IMG/VR virus record: IMGVR_UViG_3300031521_000012
Coordinates: 62,001 to 126,000 of that record
Strand: one strand, 5' to 3'
Length of the DNA stretch: 64,000 nucleotides
Source: a virus
The translations under genes and the position numbers were made by a program. Position 1 is the first letter of the stretch. Each line of letters begins with the position of its first letter. This document shows, in pieces, positions 8,854 through 15,539 of the stretch. Under the pieces are notes generated by a model that was given only the letters and a program-made list of their open reading frames with translations, had not been told where the DNA came from and made no database searches.

Positions 8854-9162
8854 TTAATCAACAATATATTGATCATCATTAATAATTTTAATTCCTTCCA
8901 ACAATTGAATACTGTTAGAATCAATAATTGCAAGAGTATGTGGATGATGATTTTCAGCTAAATATTTCATTGAGAAGCTGAATGCATCAGCAAATGTCAT
9001 TTTATTAATTTTATCCATAACAAATGCCATGAAACATGCTTCTTCTTGCTCAGCTTCTTCTGCATTTAGTGGACAAGCATCTGATCTTCTTTGCCAAAAT
9101 TCATGCAATAGATTTGGCAATTCGTTTACGTTAAGTGATGTAATATCTTTATTAGGGTTCAT
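8854..9162 (-). CDS. Hypothetical protein
   Basis: 102 residues from MNPNKDITSL. The open frame extends upstream to 9255 but that part is only the antisense-free read-through of the tRNA-like gene at 9183-9253, so the start at 9162 is chosen. Acidic central part with two cysteines; predicted soluble. It ends 8 nt before the tRNA gene at 8771-8845. No family recognised. Confidence 0.55.
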   Translation of the reverse strand: MNPNKDITSLNVNELPNLLHEFWQRRSDACPLNAEEAEQEEACFMAFVMDKINKMTFADAFSFSMKYLAENHHPHTLAIIDSNSIQLLEGIKIINDDQYIVD

Positions 9163-9182
9163 ATGTGTTTTATTTATTTTGG

Positions 9183-9253
9183 GGGGGAGTATGGGATTCG
9201 AACCTATATTTGCTACTTTTGGCTGCTGTCCTTTCCAATTAGACGAACTCCCC
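9183..9253 (-). tRNA. tRNA-like gene with shortened, unpaired anticodon arm
   Basis: 71 nt. Acceptor GGGGAGT/ACTCCCC is perfect; D arm GTC/GAC with TAATTGGAAAG loop; T arm ATAGG-TTCGAAT-CCCAT has one A-C mismatch. Between position 26 and the T stem there are only 19 nt (22 expected), and no 5-bp anticodon stem or T33-anticodon-purine loop can be formed. Either a decayed tRNA or a tRNA-like RNA that does not decode. Confidence 0.55.
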
Positions 9254-9261
9254 ATTGTTGT

Positions 9262-9624
9262 TTATAATATTCTCATTAGATGTAATCCTTCTTCTGCAAT
9301 TCTTATTTGTGTAATAACGTAGTTTCGAGTAAGTGAAACAAGTAATTGATCAGCGCCACGTTCTTTCCACGCAACTAACTTTTCGTTGTATTCGTTTCTC
9401 AATAACTTTAATAGATATAATTGATGATCAATTATAATATCTTCATAAATTATAAGGTGCTCGGTAGATTCTATTCTTGTATGTAAAATCAATTTATATA
9501 CCCTGTTAAAGTTACTTATAAATGTTTTAACATAGTCACGTTTAGAACTTCTTGGCATGGCTGTTATGATCTCATTTATATGATCAATAACGGCATTTTG
9601 GTTACGATTCGTCTTCATTTTCAT
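9262..9624 (-). CDS. Hypothetical protein
   Basis: 120 residues, almost entirely helical by composition, with many I/L heptad-like positions. No family recognised. Overlaps the upstream gene by 23 nt. Confidence 0.5.
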   Translation of the reverse strand: MKMKTNRNQNAVIDHINEIITAMPRSSKRDYVKTFISNFNRVYKLILHTRIESTEHLIIYEDIIIDHQLYLLKLLRNEYNEKLVAWKERGADQLLVSLTRNYVITQIRIAEEGLHLMRIL

Positions 9625-9895
9625 AATGTGTATCCTTTCTTACATTTATAATTTCTTCTTTAACTTTCCGCCATGTTTCTATGTGATCAATAACTGATGT
9701 TGATAAATCACCCATTACGATTACACTATTCAAATCACTGAACGATTGAAATAGATTAATTATTTCATTAACAGCAATTAATGCATAGATTACTGAGAAT
9801 CTTTTATATCCACAAACAGAATGAAAACTTTCAATTAGTTCATCAGCCTTTTCTTTCGGTGTTAGTCCAGTAACATTTCCAATTGTTATGCTCAT
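9602..9895 (-). CDS. Small phage protein, paralogue of the next upstream gene
   Basis: 97 residues. It shares with its neighbour the pattern K-A-D-E-L-I-x-x-F ... A-L-I-A-V-x-x-I-I-N ... W-x-x-V-K-x-E-I. This pattern is familiar from short proteins repeated in Bacteroidota phages; no function is known to me. The start overlaps the neighbour's stop (ATG/TGA type junction), so the two are translated together. Confidence 0.6.
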   Translation of the reverse strand: MSITIGNVTGLTPKEKADELIESFHSVCGYKRFSVIYALIAVNEIINLFQSFSDLNSVIVMGDLSTSVIDHIETWRKVKEEIINVRKDTHYENEDES

Positions 9896-10191
9896 AATAT
9901 TTCTCTTGTTTCAATTTCTACTTTAACCTCATTCCAAAAATCAATATCTGGATTTTCGAACATTGCACATCCATATCCAGTAGCTGTAACCAATTTTGGT
10001 AGTGCATTAATTATGTGTTTAACTGCAATCAATGCGAAATTTCTTGTATCGTTAAGATGTTTAGTTCTGTCCCAATCATCGAATTTCATTCCATTAACGG
10101 AAACAATAGTACCTATCTGTGGAATTTCCATGAAAAAATCATGAATTAATTCATCAGCCATTTCTTTTACCTTCTTTTCTTGATCTGTCAT
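9892..10191 (-). CDS. Small phage protein, paralogue of the next downstream gene
   Basis: 99 residues with M-A-D-E-L-I-H-D-F, A-L-I-A-V-K-H-I-I-N and F-W-N-E-V-K-V-E-I at the same relative positions as the gene at 9602-9895. Tandem duplication followed by divergence is the simplest explanation. A TTTTTAATTAAAAA palindrome lies just upstream of the ATG. Confidence 0.6.
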   Translation of the reverse strand: MTDQEKKVKEMADELIHDFFMEIPQIGTIVSVNGMKFDDWDRTKHLNDTRNFALIAVKHIINALPKLVTATGYGCAMFENPDIDFWNEVKVEIETREIL

Positions 10192-10202
10192 ATTGTTTTT
10201 AA

Positions 10203-10727
10203 TTAAAAAATCATTCCAATTGTTAATCCACTACCATTACTTGAGCTAAATCCACCGAAAGTAATTGGATTGAAACTCGTTTGTGATATAAACTTGATTG
10301 ACATTCCCAAATTCGGATGCCACCCTCTATATATAACAGGCTGTTGATTATCGTTTATTCGCATAGTTGTAACATTTGTCATTCCAAACGTAGCACCAAT
10401 CATAACACAATTAGCTAAATTATAGCCTAAAAAAACATTGGTTGCTATATTATCACTTAGCTTTGGCTTGATTGGATTATGTGTAACTACACCAAACGAA
10501 CCACCATAGATAAATCCACTTTTGGTAATGTAGTTAACATCGACCTTAGTTAGATTTTCAAACAAGTGTTTATAAAATATGCCTTGTCCGATACTTACTT
10601 CAAATGCTGGTTGTTCAATAACAGTACGAAGACCATAACCACCCATAATACCTCTGCTGTTCCAATCACATTGCGCTTGCGATGTAAATGATACAAATAA
10701 TAAGATTACCAATAATAACTTTTTCAT
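10203..10727 (-). CDS. Secreted, probably outer-membrane beta-barrel protein
   Basis: 174 residues. Signal peptide MKKLLLVILLFVSFTSQAQ with cleavage after QA-Q, as in Bacteroidota hosts. The mature part alternates hydrophobic and polar residues, is glycine-rich and ends in Phe, as outer-membrane barrels do. A phage gene for an outer-membrane protein could mask receptors or block superinfection; this is inference. It sits among tRNA-like genes. Confidence 0.6.
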   Translation of the reverse strand: MKKLLLVILLFVSFTSQAQCDWNSRGIMGGYGLRTVIEQPAFEVSIGQGIFYKHLFENLTKVDVNYITKSGFIYGGSFGVVTHNPIKPKLSDNIATNVFLGYNLANCVMIGATFGMTNVTTMRINDNQQPVIYRGWHPNLGMSIKFISQTSFNPITFGGFSSSNGSGLTIGMIF

Positions 10728-10750
10728 GTTATGTGATTTTAATTTTTTAG

Positions 10751-10879
10751 TAATTGGAGCAGGACTCGAACCTACATATATCTGTAACCAACCATCCAGT
10801 CGATAAACCCGATTTAGCCCAATAGATGATTCATTTTATAGGGTTTAGTCAGGCGTGTTTACCATTCCACCATCCAATT
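10751..10879 (-). tRNA. Leu-type tRNA-like gene with enlarged central region
   Basis: 129 nt. Acceptor AATTGGA/TCCAATT perfect, discriminator A; D arm GTG-GAATGGTAAA-CAC is the Leu pattern (GGTGGAATnGGTAnACAC); T arm GTAGG-TTCGAGT-CCTGC. The stretch between D and T arms is about 85 nt, far more than a class II tRNA. CCTGA can pair with TTGGG (anticodon stem with wobble pairs) around a 26-nt loop; TAAACCC (complement 10841-10847) pairs perfectly with GGGTTTA (10804-10810). No confident anticodon. Confidence 0.6.
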
Positions 10880-10982
10880 AACAATTTATGGTTTGAATTG
10901 CATCGAGTTTCAGTGTACGCTAGCTAATTACGCAATTTGTTTATACTGACTTACCTCAAGAATGCGCTTCTTGTCTGCAATT
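10880..10982 (-). other. Structured spacer between a tRNA-like gene and a secreted-protein gene
   Basis: No ORF. CAAGAA/TTCTTG forms a 6-bp hairpin with a 5-nt GCGCA loop and AATTGC/GCAATT a longer-range repeat. It may be part of the tRNA-like transcript or a processing region. Nothing else seen. Confidence 0.3.
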
Positions 10983-11381
10983 CTACCACAATATTTCTTT
11001 TGCTTTTAATGCTTTTTCAATATCAACAATTAAATAATAATCAAAGATTGACATTGGATAAGTCGTTATGAATTTCATATGATATCCTGTTAATACGTTG
11101 CCCTTTACTTGCATATCACCAATGATTACTAACTGATGATTTGCTCGACCACCTTGACCAAATACAATTGGGTTGTTCCATTTTTTGATATGTGTGAAGT
11201 TGTATTTACCTTTCATTGGAACGCCAACTCTTATTGTATCACCAATATTATACGTGTGTTTTGCTTCACCAACATATGATACGTAATATCCTTTTTTAGT
11301 TAGTTCACCAAATTTGACTACTTGTGCGTTAACGCTAGATATTGCCAATAGTAATCCGATTAATAGTAATAGTTTTTTCAT
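10983..11381 (-). CDS. Secreted protein of unknown function
   Basis: 132 residues with signal peptide MKKLLLLIGLLLAISSVNAQ. The mature part is short, beta-rich and basic with no recognised domain. Like the gene at 10203, it is an exported protein placed between tRNA-like genes, suggesting host-envelope modification. Function not known. Confidence 0.6.
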   Translation of the reverse strand: MKKLLLLIGLLLAISSVNAQVVKFGELTKKGYYVSYVGEAKHTYNIGDTIRVGVPMKGKYNFTHIKKWNNPIVFGQGGRANHQLVIIGDMQVKGNVLTGYHMKFITTYPMSIFDYYLIVDIEKALKAKEILW

Positions 11382-11397
11382 TTTGTTTTTATTTTAG

Positions 11398-11553
11398 TAA
11401 CCGAGATAGGATTCGAACCTATATTTTATGTACACTTAAACTTCACCAGAACGCATCATCCGCCAATAAATGCTTCACATTTCGGCTAACGTGGAGAGGC
11501 TACGACCCTACTCTTCTTTCAGTGAATGCGACTACCAATTTCGCCACTCGATC
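11398..11553 (-). tRNA. Leu-type (class II) tRNA with a 75-nt insertion-bearing anticodon loop
   Basis: 156 nt. Acceptor GATCGAG/CTCGGTT pairs over 7 bp (two G-T), discriminator A. D arm GCG-AAATTGGTAGT-CGC is Leu-like. Anticodon stem TTCAC (11522-11526) pairs perfectly with GTGAA (11442-11446), but the loop is 75 nt instead of 7. A class II variable arm with TTTA/TAAA stem follows, then T arm ATAGG-TTCGAAT-CCTAT. Within the loop: GAG(T)AGG/CCTCTC and AAATG/CATTT hairpins. This is the clearest case for an intron-like insertion in the anticodon loop. Loop starts TGAAA. Confidence 0.7.
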
Positions 11554-11565
11554 ATTTTATTTCTG

Positions 11566-11754
11566 TGATTGAAACTGGACTTGAACCAGTACTTTATAGA
11601 CTTTCGACTGCCTAATAAAGATTTTTCGGACTACTTGAACATGCACACTTTCTCGGCTGTTCTCTCTCGTAAAGATTATTAGTCCTTACCATTCCCGCAG
11701 AACGTTACTTGCGGTCATTTCATCCTAAGCGTTTACCAATTCCGCCATTCAATC
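11566..11754 (-). tRNA. Leu-type tRNA-like gene with ~90-nt anticodon-loop insertion
   Basis: 189 nt. Acceptor GATTGAA/TTCAATC perfect; D arm GCG-GAATTGGTAAA-CGC Leu-like; T arm ACTGG-TTCAAGT-CCAGT perfect. TAGGA (11723-11727) can pair with TCCGA (11626-11630) with one A-G mismatch, enclosing a 92-nt loop that also begins TGAAA. CTTTAT/ATAAAG may be the variable arm. Inside the loop are CCGCA/TGCGG and GTAAGGA/TCTTTAC (7 bp with 7-nt loop CTAATAA), plus GGACTA/TAGTCC. Isotype cannot be stated. Confidence 0.62.
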
Positions 11755-11765
11755 ATTTTATTTAG

Positions 11766-11939
11766 TGAGGATGGGTAGTCTCGAACTACCATTTTATTGC
11801 GACTCGTCAGTCACGCACCCATGTCATCCTCTTTCAGATTATGTGATCTGCATCATCACAACACCAATTGATTCACTCATGGTTTCCTTGACTCTTTCTG
11901 GCAGTCAAAGATGCTTTTTCCCATTTAAGCTACATCCCC
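11766..11939 (-). tRNA. tRNA-like gene with long insertion, or nested short tRNA-like
   Basis: 174 nt. Acceptor GGGGATG/CATCCTC, a regular 4-bp D arm (GCTT/AAGC) and T arm GGTAG-TTCGAGA-CTACC. After the D arm, TCTTT-GACTGCCAG-AAAGA gives an anticodon-like hairpin with a 9-nt loop containing T-GCC-A. About 100 nt then separate it from the T arm. A second, perfect acceptor GAGGATG (11825-11831) pairs with the same 3' end and would give a 66-nt RNA lacking a normal D arm, with hairpin GTGACT-GACG-AGTCGC. Two competing readings. Confidence 0.5.
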
Positions 11940-11951
11940 GATTATTTTTAT

Positions 11952-12132
11952 TATTGAATGGAACTGCATTTGCACCTTGCACCGATGGTCATAGGACACT
12001 CACAAAATCTCGATATAATTGTTTGCCTTTTGCTGCCATCTTACGTAGAACTCGAAACCACGATGTTATATCCATCCTTCTTGCGTAGCAATTCTTTTAC
12101 CTTGATTAGAGCATTTACAGTTCCATCCAATA
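11952..12132 (-). ncRNA. Candidate structured RNA closed by a 15-bp terminal stem
   Basis: Ends 12118-12132 and 11952-11966 pair over 15 bp with one G-T. The interior has a T-arm-like hairpin CGTGG-TTTCGAGTT-CTACG (9-nt loop) and an imperfect direct repeat CTACG[C/T]AAGA. It lies at the 5' end of the tRNA-like cluster, directly downstream of gene 12140-12442, but a full tRNA fold cannot be built. It could be a strongly rearranged tRNA-like RNA or an unrelated ncRNA. Confidence 0.4.
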
Positions 12133-12139
12133 ATTAATA

Positions 12140-12442
12140 TTATGTAATTTTTTTATATATGTTAAATTCTTTTAATTTTCTTTCATGATAACCCTGAACT
12201 GTTCGGTCAGGATTACCTGTTTTAAGTGCGATATCGGCTTTAACTGTATTGTAAGTTTCATCATCGCATAAAACTTCTTCAGGTGTGCTATATCGCCAGT
12301 AGAGATCATACGATTCATGATTTCTCGACTCAGCAATATGCCTTTGCATATCTTCAAGAGTAAGCGAAAATATAATACCATCTGGTCTTGAACCCCAACC
12401 CGCTTCGTATTCTGTGCAATATGATAAAAACAATATGTTCAT
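12140..12442 (-). CDS. Hypothetical protein
   Basis: 100 residues, soluble, aromatic and acidic. No family recognised. First gene after the promoter at 12458-12489 and immediately upstream of the tRNA-like cluster, so it and the RNAs probably share a transcript. Confidence 0.55.
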   Translation of the reverse strand: MNILFLSYCTEYEAGWGSRPDGIIFSLTLEDMQRHIAESRNHESYDLYWRYSTPEEVLCDDETYNTVKADIALKTGNPDRTVQGYHERKLKEFNIYKKIT

Positions 12443-12457
12443 CTTGTTCCTTTTCTT

Positions 12458-12489
12458 ATTATACGTATGAGGGTAGTTAAATGTTACAA
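12458..12489 (-). promoter_or_regulatory. Early-type promoter (TTGTAAC-N19-TATAAT)
   Basis: TTGTAAC, 19 nt ending ACG, then TATAAT on the minus strand. Likely drives gene 12140-12442 and the whole tRNA-like cluster. Confidence 0.78.
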
Positions 12490-12792
12490 AAAATCACAAT
12501 TTTTTTAATAATAATGAAAATAATTTAATTTCAAGTATTTATGTTAAAGTTCTTTGATATTGTTGGTTGTTGTTGGAAAACTTTAACAACATAAAATCAA
12601 AAAAGTAATATAGTTATTATATTGACAAGACATTAATAATCATTAGTGAATCAAATTAGTAGTCAATTATTAAATAACAATTAAATGCAATTCTAAAGTT
12701 TAATTACAATAGAATAGTGGGTATGGTAGTTTACCTATTAGTTATAAAACTAAAAACTAATTTAATTTAGAAACTATGAGTTAGTACTTTTG
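12490..12792. other. AT-rich gene-free spacer with a 10-bp inverted repeat
   Basis: About 300 nt without a credible gene. TGTTAAAGTT (12542-12551) and AACTTTAACA (12579-12588) form a perfect 10-bp stem around a T/G-rich loop; no T-tract follows, so it is not a standard terminator. AGTATTTATG occurs on the plus strand at about 12533 but leads only to a 17-codon frame. It separates two transcription units; an origin or regulatory role is possible but unsupported. Confidence 0.35.
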
Positions 12793-13203
12793 TTACAAAA
12801 TATCCAACTTTTTTTCAATTTCTTTTTGATTAATAATAGCATCTTGTTGTGCTGTTATTATTACCTGATCTAAGTGACTCCCAATCACTCTTTTATCAAA
12901 CCAACCAACAGTACGCTGCCTTTGATAATACAATGACAATATGCTGTTTAATAGCAATAGCTTATCATGAATTTCTTTATCAAGTATTGAATTTGACTCA
13001 ACCAAATCATATTCTACAACCTCTAAATAGCTCATGTCAACATGTGGAAGATTATGATTATAATAACTAATCACATCCTCTTCTGTTGCATCACCACGCA
13101 TTAAATCAGGTGTCTCGCATGTTCCTAAGAAAACTTTTCCACCTAATTCAAATGATTTGGCAAACTCTTTAGTTTCTTTAAATCTTAATACTTTAACCTT
13201 CAT
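12793..13203 (-). CDS. Hypothetical protein
   Basis: 136 residues, mixed alpha/beta, C-terminal half helical. No family recognised. Overlaps the zinc-ribbon gene by 11 nt. Confidence 0.55.
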   Translation of the reverse strand: MKVKVLRFKETKEFAKSFELGGKVFLGTCETPDLMRGDATEEDVISYYNHNLPHVDMSYLEVVEYDLVESNSILDKEIHDKLLLLNSILSLYYQRQRTVGWFDKRVIGSHLDQVIITAQQDAIINQKEIEKKLDIL

Positions 13204-13519
13204 GATAATAATGATTAGAACTTACAACCTTTTCATGACAATTCATGCACTCAAATTGATACACTTGTGGCTCACCAGCTTTAACAATTGTATACTCAGT
13301 ACCATCAGCTAGCTTATGTGTATTTGAGCTAAGATTTCTATAGTGTACATCACCACCACAATGCTTACACGTATATACATAGTGTTCAAAGCATCTAGGT
13401 GTGCCAAGTAATACTTTATCGTTCTTACCAACAAACCAAATGTTTTTAATACCCTTGGTTTCGTATGTGAATTTTTCATTACAATCATTGCACTGGCAAG
13501 AAGTAATTCTATGATTCAT
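13193..13519 (-). CDS. Multi-zinc-ribbon protein
   Basis: 108 residues with three CxxC pairs: CQCNDC near the N-terminus, CKHC in the middle and CMNC near the C-terminus, plus several His. At least one, possibly two, zinc-binding ribbons. Role unknown; small zinc ribbons often bind nucleic acid or RNA polymerase. Confidence 0.6.
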   Translation of the reverse strand: MNHRITSCQCNDCNEKFTYETKGIKNIWFVGKNDKVLLGTPRCFEHYVYTCKHCGGDVHYRNLSSNTHKLADGTEYTIVKAGEPQVYQFECMNCHEKVVSSNHYYHEG

Positions 13520-13539
13520 ATCTTCACCAAAGTAGCCAA

Positions 13540-13659
13540 CTAATGTTGTTGATGTGCTACCTTTCGAATATTTTTTGATTCACAATATGGACAGAATAAA
13601 CCCTTTTCATATAGAGTCTTGTCGGGTCGTTCTGTTACTAATTCTAAGAATTCGTTCAT
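13540..13659 (-). CDS. 39-residue CPYC microprotein
   Basis: Frame MNEFLELVTE...GLFCPYCESKNIR ends HQQH. Its ATG overlaps the stop of the upstream gene as ATGA (13659-13656), the classic coupled junction, which argues for a real gene. One CxxC and a C-terminal His-x-x-His could bind one zinc ion. Confidence 0.5.
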   Translation of the reverse strand: MNEFLELVTERPDKTLYEKGLFCPYCESKNIRKVAHQQH

Positions 13660-13907
13660 TTTCCTACGTCTTTAATTAAACATTTAATTAATCGCCTAAT
13701 ATGATTATATTCGGGTGTATTACTTAATTTTTCGTTTAATTCATTGTTTAAATCATTACAAAGGCTATTTGCAAATCTTTCATTTAAAATCAGTCTGCTG
13801 TATTGCCACCATATACCAAAGCTTCTTTTTTGAACTAAATAAACATTGGTTAAATTAAACAGCTTACATCTTCTATCTGATATTTTTTTTACCCTGAACT
13901 TACTCAT
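13656..13907 (-). CDS. Small phage protein, intact paralogue of the gene at 13900-14109
   Basis: 83 residues from MSKFRVKKIS. A longer frame to 13931 exists, but the MSKF start overlaps the upstream paralogue's stop (ATGAGTAA), so it is preferred. Core FRVKKI ... YLVQKRSFGIWWQYS ... SLCNDLNNEL is shared with the upstream copy. No function known. Confidence 0.6.
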   Translation of the reverse strand: MSKFRVKKISDRRCKLFNLTNVYLVQKRSFGIWWQYSRLILNERFANSLCNDLNNELNEKLSNTPEYNHIRRLIKCLIKDVGK

Positions 13908-14109
13908 TTTTAAATTTCTTATATTCTTCATTTAATGAATTACATAACGTAGTAATAAATTCTTTATCGCACATTCTATTACGATAATTTCAATAGATGC
14001 CAAATCGTCTAATTTGAATTTGATATAACGTATTAATTCCATAGATAAAATCAACGCCTACCATTGTTATCTTATTTCTAGTTACTATTTTAACTCTATA
14101 CTTATCCAT
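13900..14109 (-). pseudogene. Paralogue interrupted by an in-frame TGA
   Basis: Starts at 14109 by TAATG coupling with the DNA ligase stop and reads 39 codons (MDKYRVKIV...RRFGIY) to TGA at 13992-13990. In the same frame, NYRNRM...FITTLCNSLNE continues to TAA at 13902-13900. This aligns with the downstream gene (FGIWWQY...SLCNDLNNE), the TGA replacing the second W. Either a nonsense mutation, a short functional 39-residue product, or UGA read-through. Confidence 0.6.
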
Positions 14110-15491
14110 TATAGCAGGGATGATGATTCGTTAATTTCGATACATTCGGCTAAACTATTGGCACTGCTCTTATCTGTTCTCAGATGCTTAAACACTGGAT
14201 GTAACACAGAATAATTTCCTTTGTTATCTTGCGATAAGCCCGAACATTTAACCTCAACGATGCCATTCAATAGCTCGGACTGATGATCAGTAAGATATTG
14301 CATATCATCTTCATTAATGCCTGTTGGAGAAGTCTTTAATAATCCTTCTTCTGATTCAACATTGATTGATGATATTAGTGAGATATTTTTACCAGTACCG
14401 TAATTGAAGCCAGTGATTCTCAGATCAAGATTAATCTCTTTTTTTACTTTGATTTGGTACGATGGTTTACTATCAACCCAAACACCATCCATTGACTTAA
14501 CAACAGTACCTTCACCACCACGCTCAGATACCTCAACGAAATGCTCCATTACTTCTGCAAGTGTTGATACTATTCGTGTTTCAACAACCGATATCATATT
14601 GAATCCCTTTAATGTATCATCCAGTTTTTTCAATCTTTCACCATATGGTCTGCTGCATTTTCTTGTAAAGTATTCATCAATAGTCAACATATCCCAAGCA
14701 GTAAACCTTATTAGTTCCAATGCTTTATAATATGGCATATGTCTGCTTTCAAATTTATCAATATCTTTTGATGCATCAGCTCCACTGTTCTTCTTTGTTG
14801 CAATACTAATCAGCGAAGCAATCATACCATTCGCATCGAACCTACTTATTTCGTTGCCCATAGTCAGCTCCCCATTTAACACGCAATCAGGTAATTGTAT
14901 TAACTCCGAAAAGAATAATGGATTTTCTAATATAGTGGGCTCACCTTGTCGTGATTCATTAGTTAATTCGCCACCTTGAACGACAGCATTTAAATAACGT
15001 CCATCCATTTTTTCTTGACTATAACATGCGCCTTTAGCCAATAGTTTTTCAACCAATTCTTTTGAAAATGGTTTGCACCCCATGTAACCAGTTTTTTCGA
15101 TTAGATCAGGAAATACTCTGTTAATCATACGTGTTCCTAAACCGATCTTACAATCTTTTTCAATAATACGCTCAATAATATATGCTGAATCAACATCACA
15201 AGAATCAAGAATATCACTTAACCATGAAACAGCATTACCACCTGTAACGTCTCTACTACTTAATGCACGTAATCGATCAATTCCCCATTCCAAATTTGAA
15301 TCATTTCCACGTATATTTTGCTTAATATATGATGGGATTTGCTTAATATAAAACTTAACACGCCTTGAGCAAGCTAAATACAACACTTGTTTTAGCAGTT
15401 CATTATCCTTATACTTTGTTAGTATTTCGATTTTAGCATTTGTTGATGATTCATTTGAGATTTCATCAAAAATTTGTTTTATCGTGCTCAT
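14109..15491 (-). CDS. ATP-dependent DNA ligase
   Basis: 460 residues, the size of T4 gp30-type ligases. Motif I is YSQEKMDGRY (Lys adenylation site, about residue 160), preceded by a helical N-terminal domain; later VLNGELT (motif III-like), GEGTVVKS (motif IV-like) and YQIKVKKEI (motif V). It seals nicks with 3'-OH/5'-P ends during replication and repair. It follows its own early-type promoter at 15508-15539 with a short leader. Confidence 0.92.
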   Translation of the reverse strand: MSTIKQIFDEISNESSTNAKIEILTKYKDNELLKQVLYLACSRRVKFYIKQIPSYIKQNIRGNDSNLEWGIDRLRALSSRDVTGGNAVSWLSDILDSCDVDSAYIIERIIEKDCKIGLGTRMINRVFPDLIEKTGYMGCKPFSKELVEKLLAKGACYSQEKMDGRYLNAVVQGGELTNESRQGEPTILENPLFFSELIQLPDCVLNGELTMGNEISRFDANGMIASLISIATKKNSGADASKDIDKFESRHMPYYKALELIRFTAWDMLTIDEYFTRKCSRPYGERLKKLDDTLKGFNMISVVETRIVSTLAEVMEHFVEVSERGGEGTVVKSMDGVWVDSKPSYQIKVKKEINLDLRITGFNYGTGKNISLISSINVESEEGLLKTSPTGINEDDMQYLTDHQSELLNGIVEVKCSGLSQDNKGNYSVLHPVFKHLRTDKSSANSLAECIEINESSSLL

Positions 15492-15507
15492 AGCTTTTCT
15501 TTTATTT

Positions 15508-15539
15508 ATAATACGTTTATCAATAGTTAAATGTTACAA
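15508..15539 (-). promoter_or_regulatory. Early-type promoter (TTGTAAC-N19-TATTAT)
   Basis: TTGTAAC and TATTAT are separated by 19 nt ending ACG. It overlaps the end of the ATP-grasp gene and lies 17 nt upstream of the DNA ligase ATG. Confidence 0.72.

Noticed and set aside
9163-9255. Longer N-terminus for the gene at 8854-9162
   Set aside because: The added residues are a translation of the tRNA-like gene, so the start was set at 9162.
11398-11754. Group I introns in the tRNA-like genes
   Set aside because: Inserts of about 70-90 nt lack room for the P3-P9 core. GGACTA/TAGTCC recalls P7 but is not enough.
11765-12088. Plus-strand ORF of 107 codons
   Set aside because: It runs antisense through the tRNA-like RNAs, has no promoter or start context and no recognisable product.
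12767-12798. Ninth early promoter upstream of 12,770
   Set aside because: TTGTAAC is present but the hexamer 19 nt downstream reads TTCTAA without ACG.
13990-13992. Alternative genetic code (TGA = Trp)
   Set aside because: Many intact genes here end in TGA at coupled junctions and long frames read without TGA, so the standard code fits.
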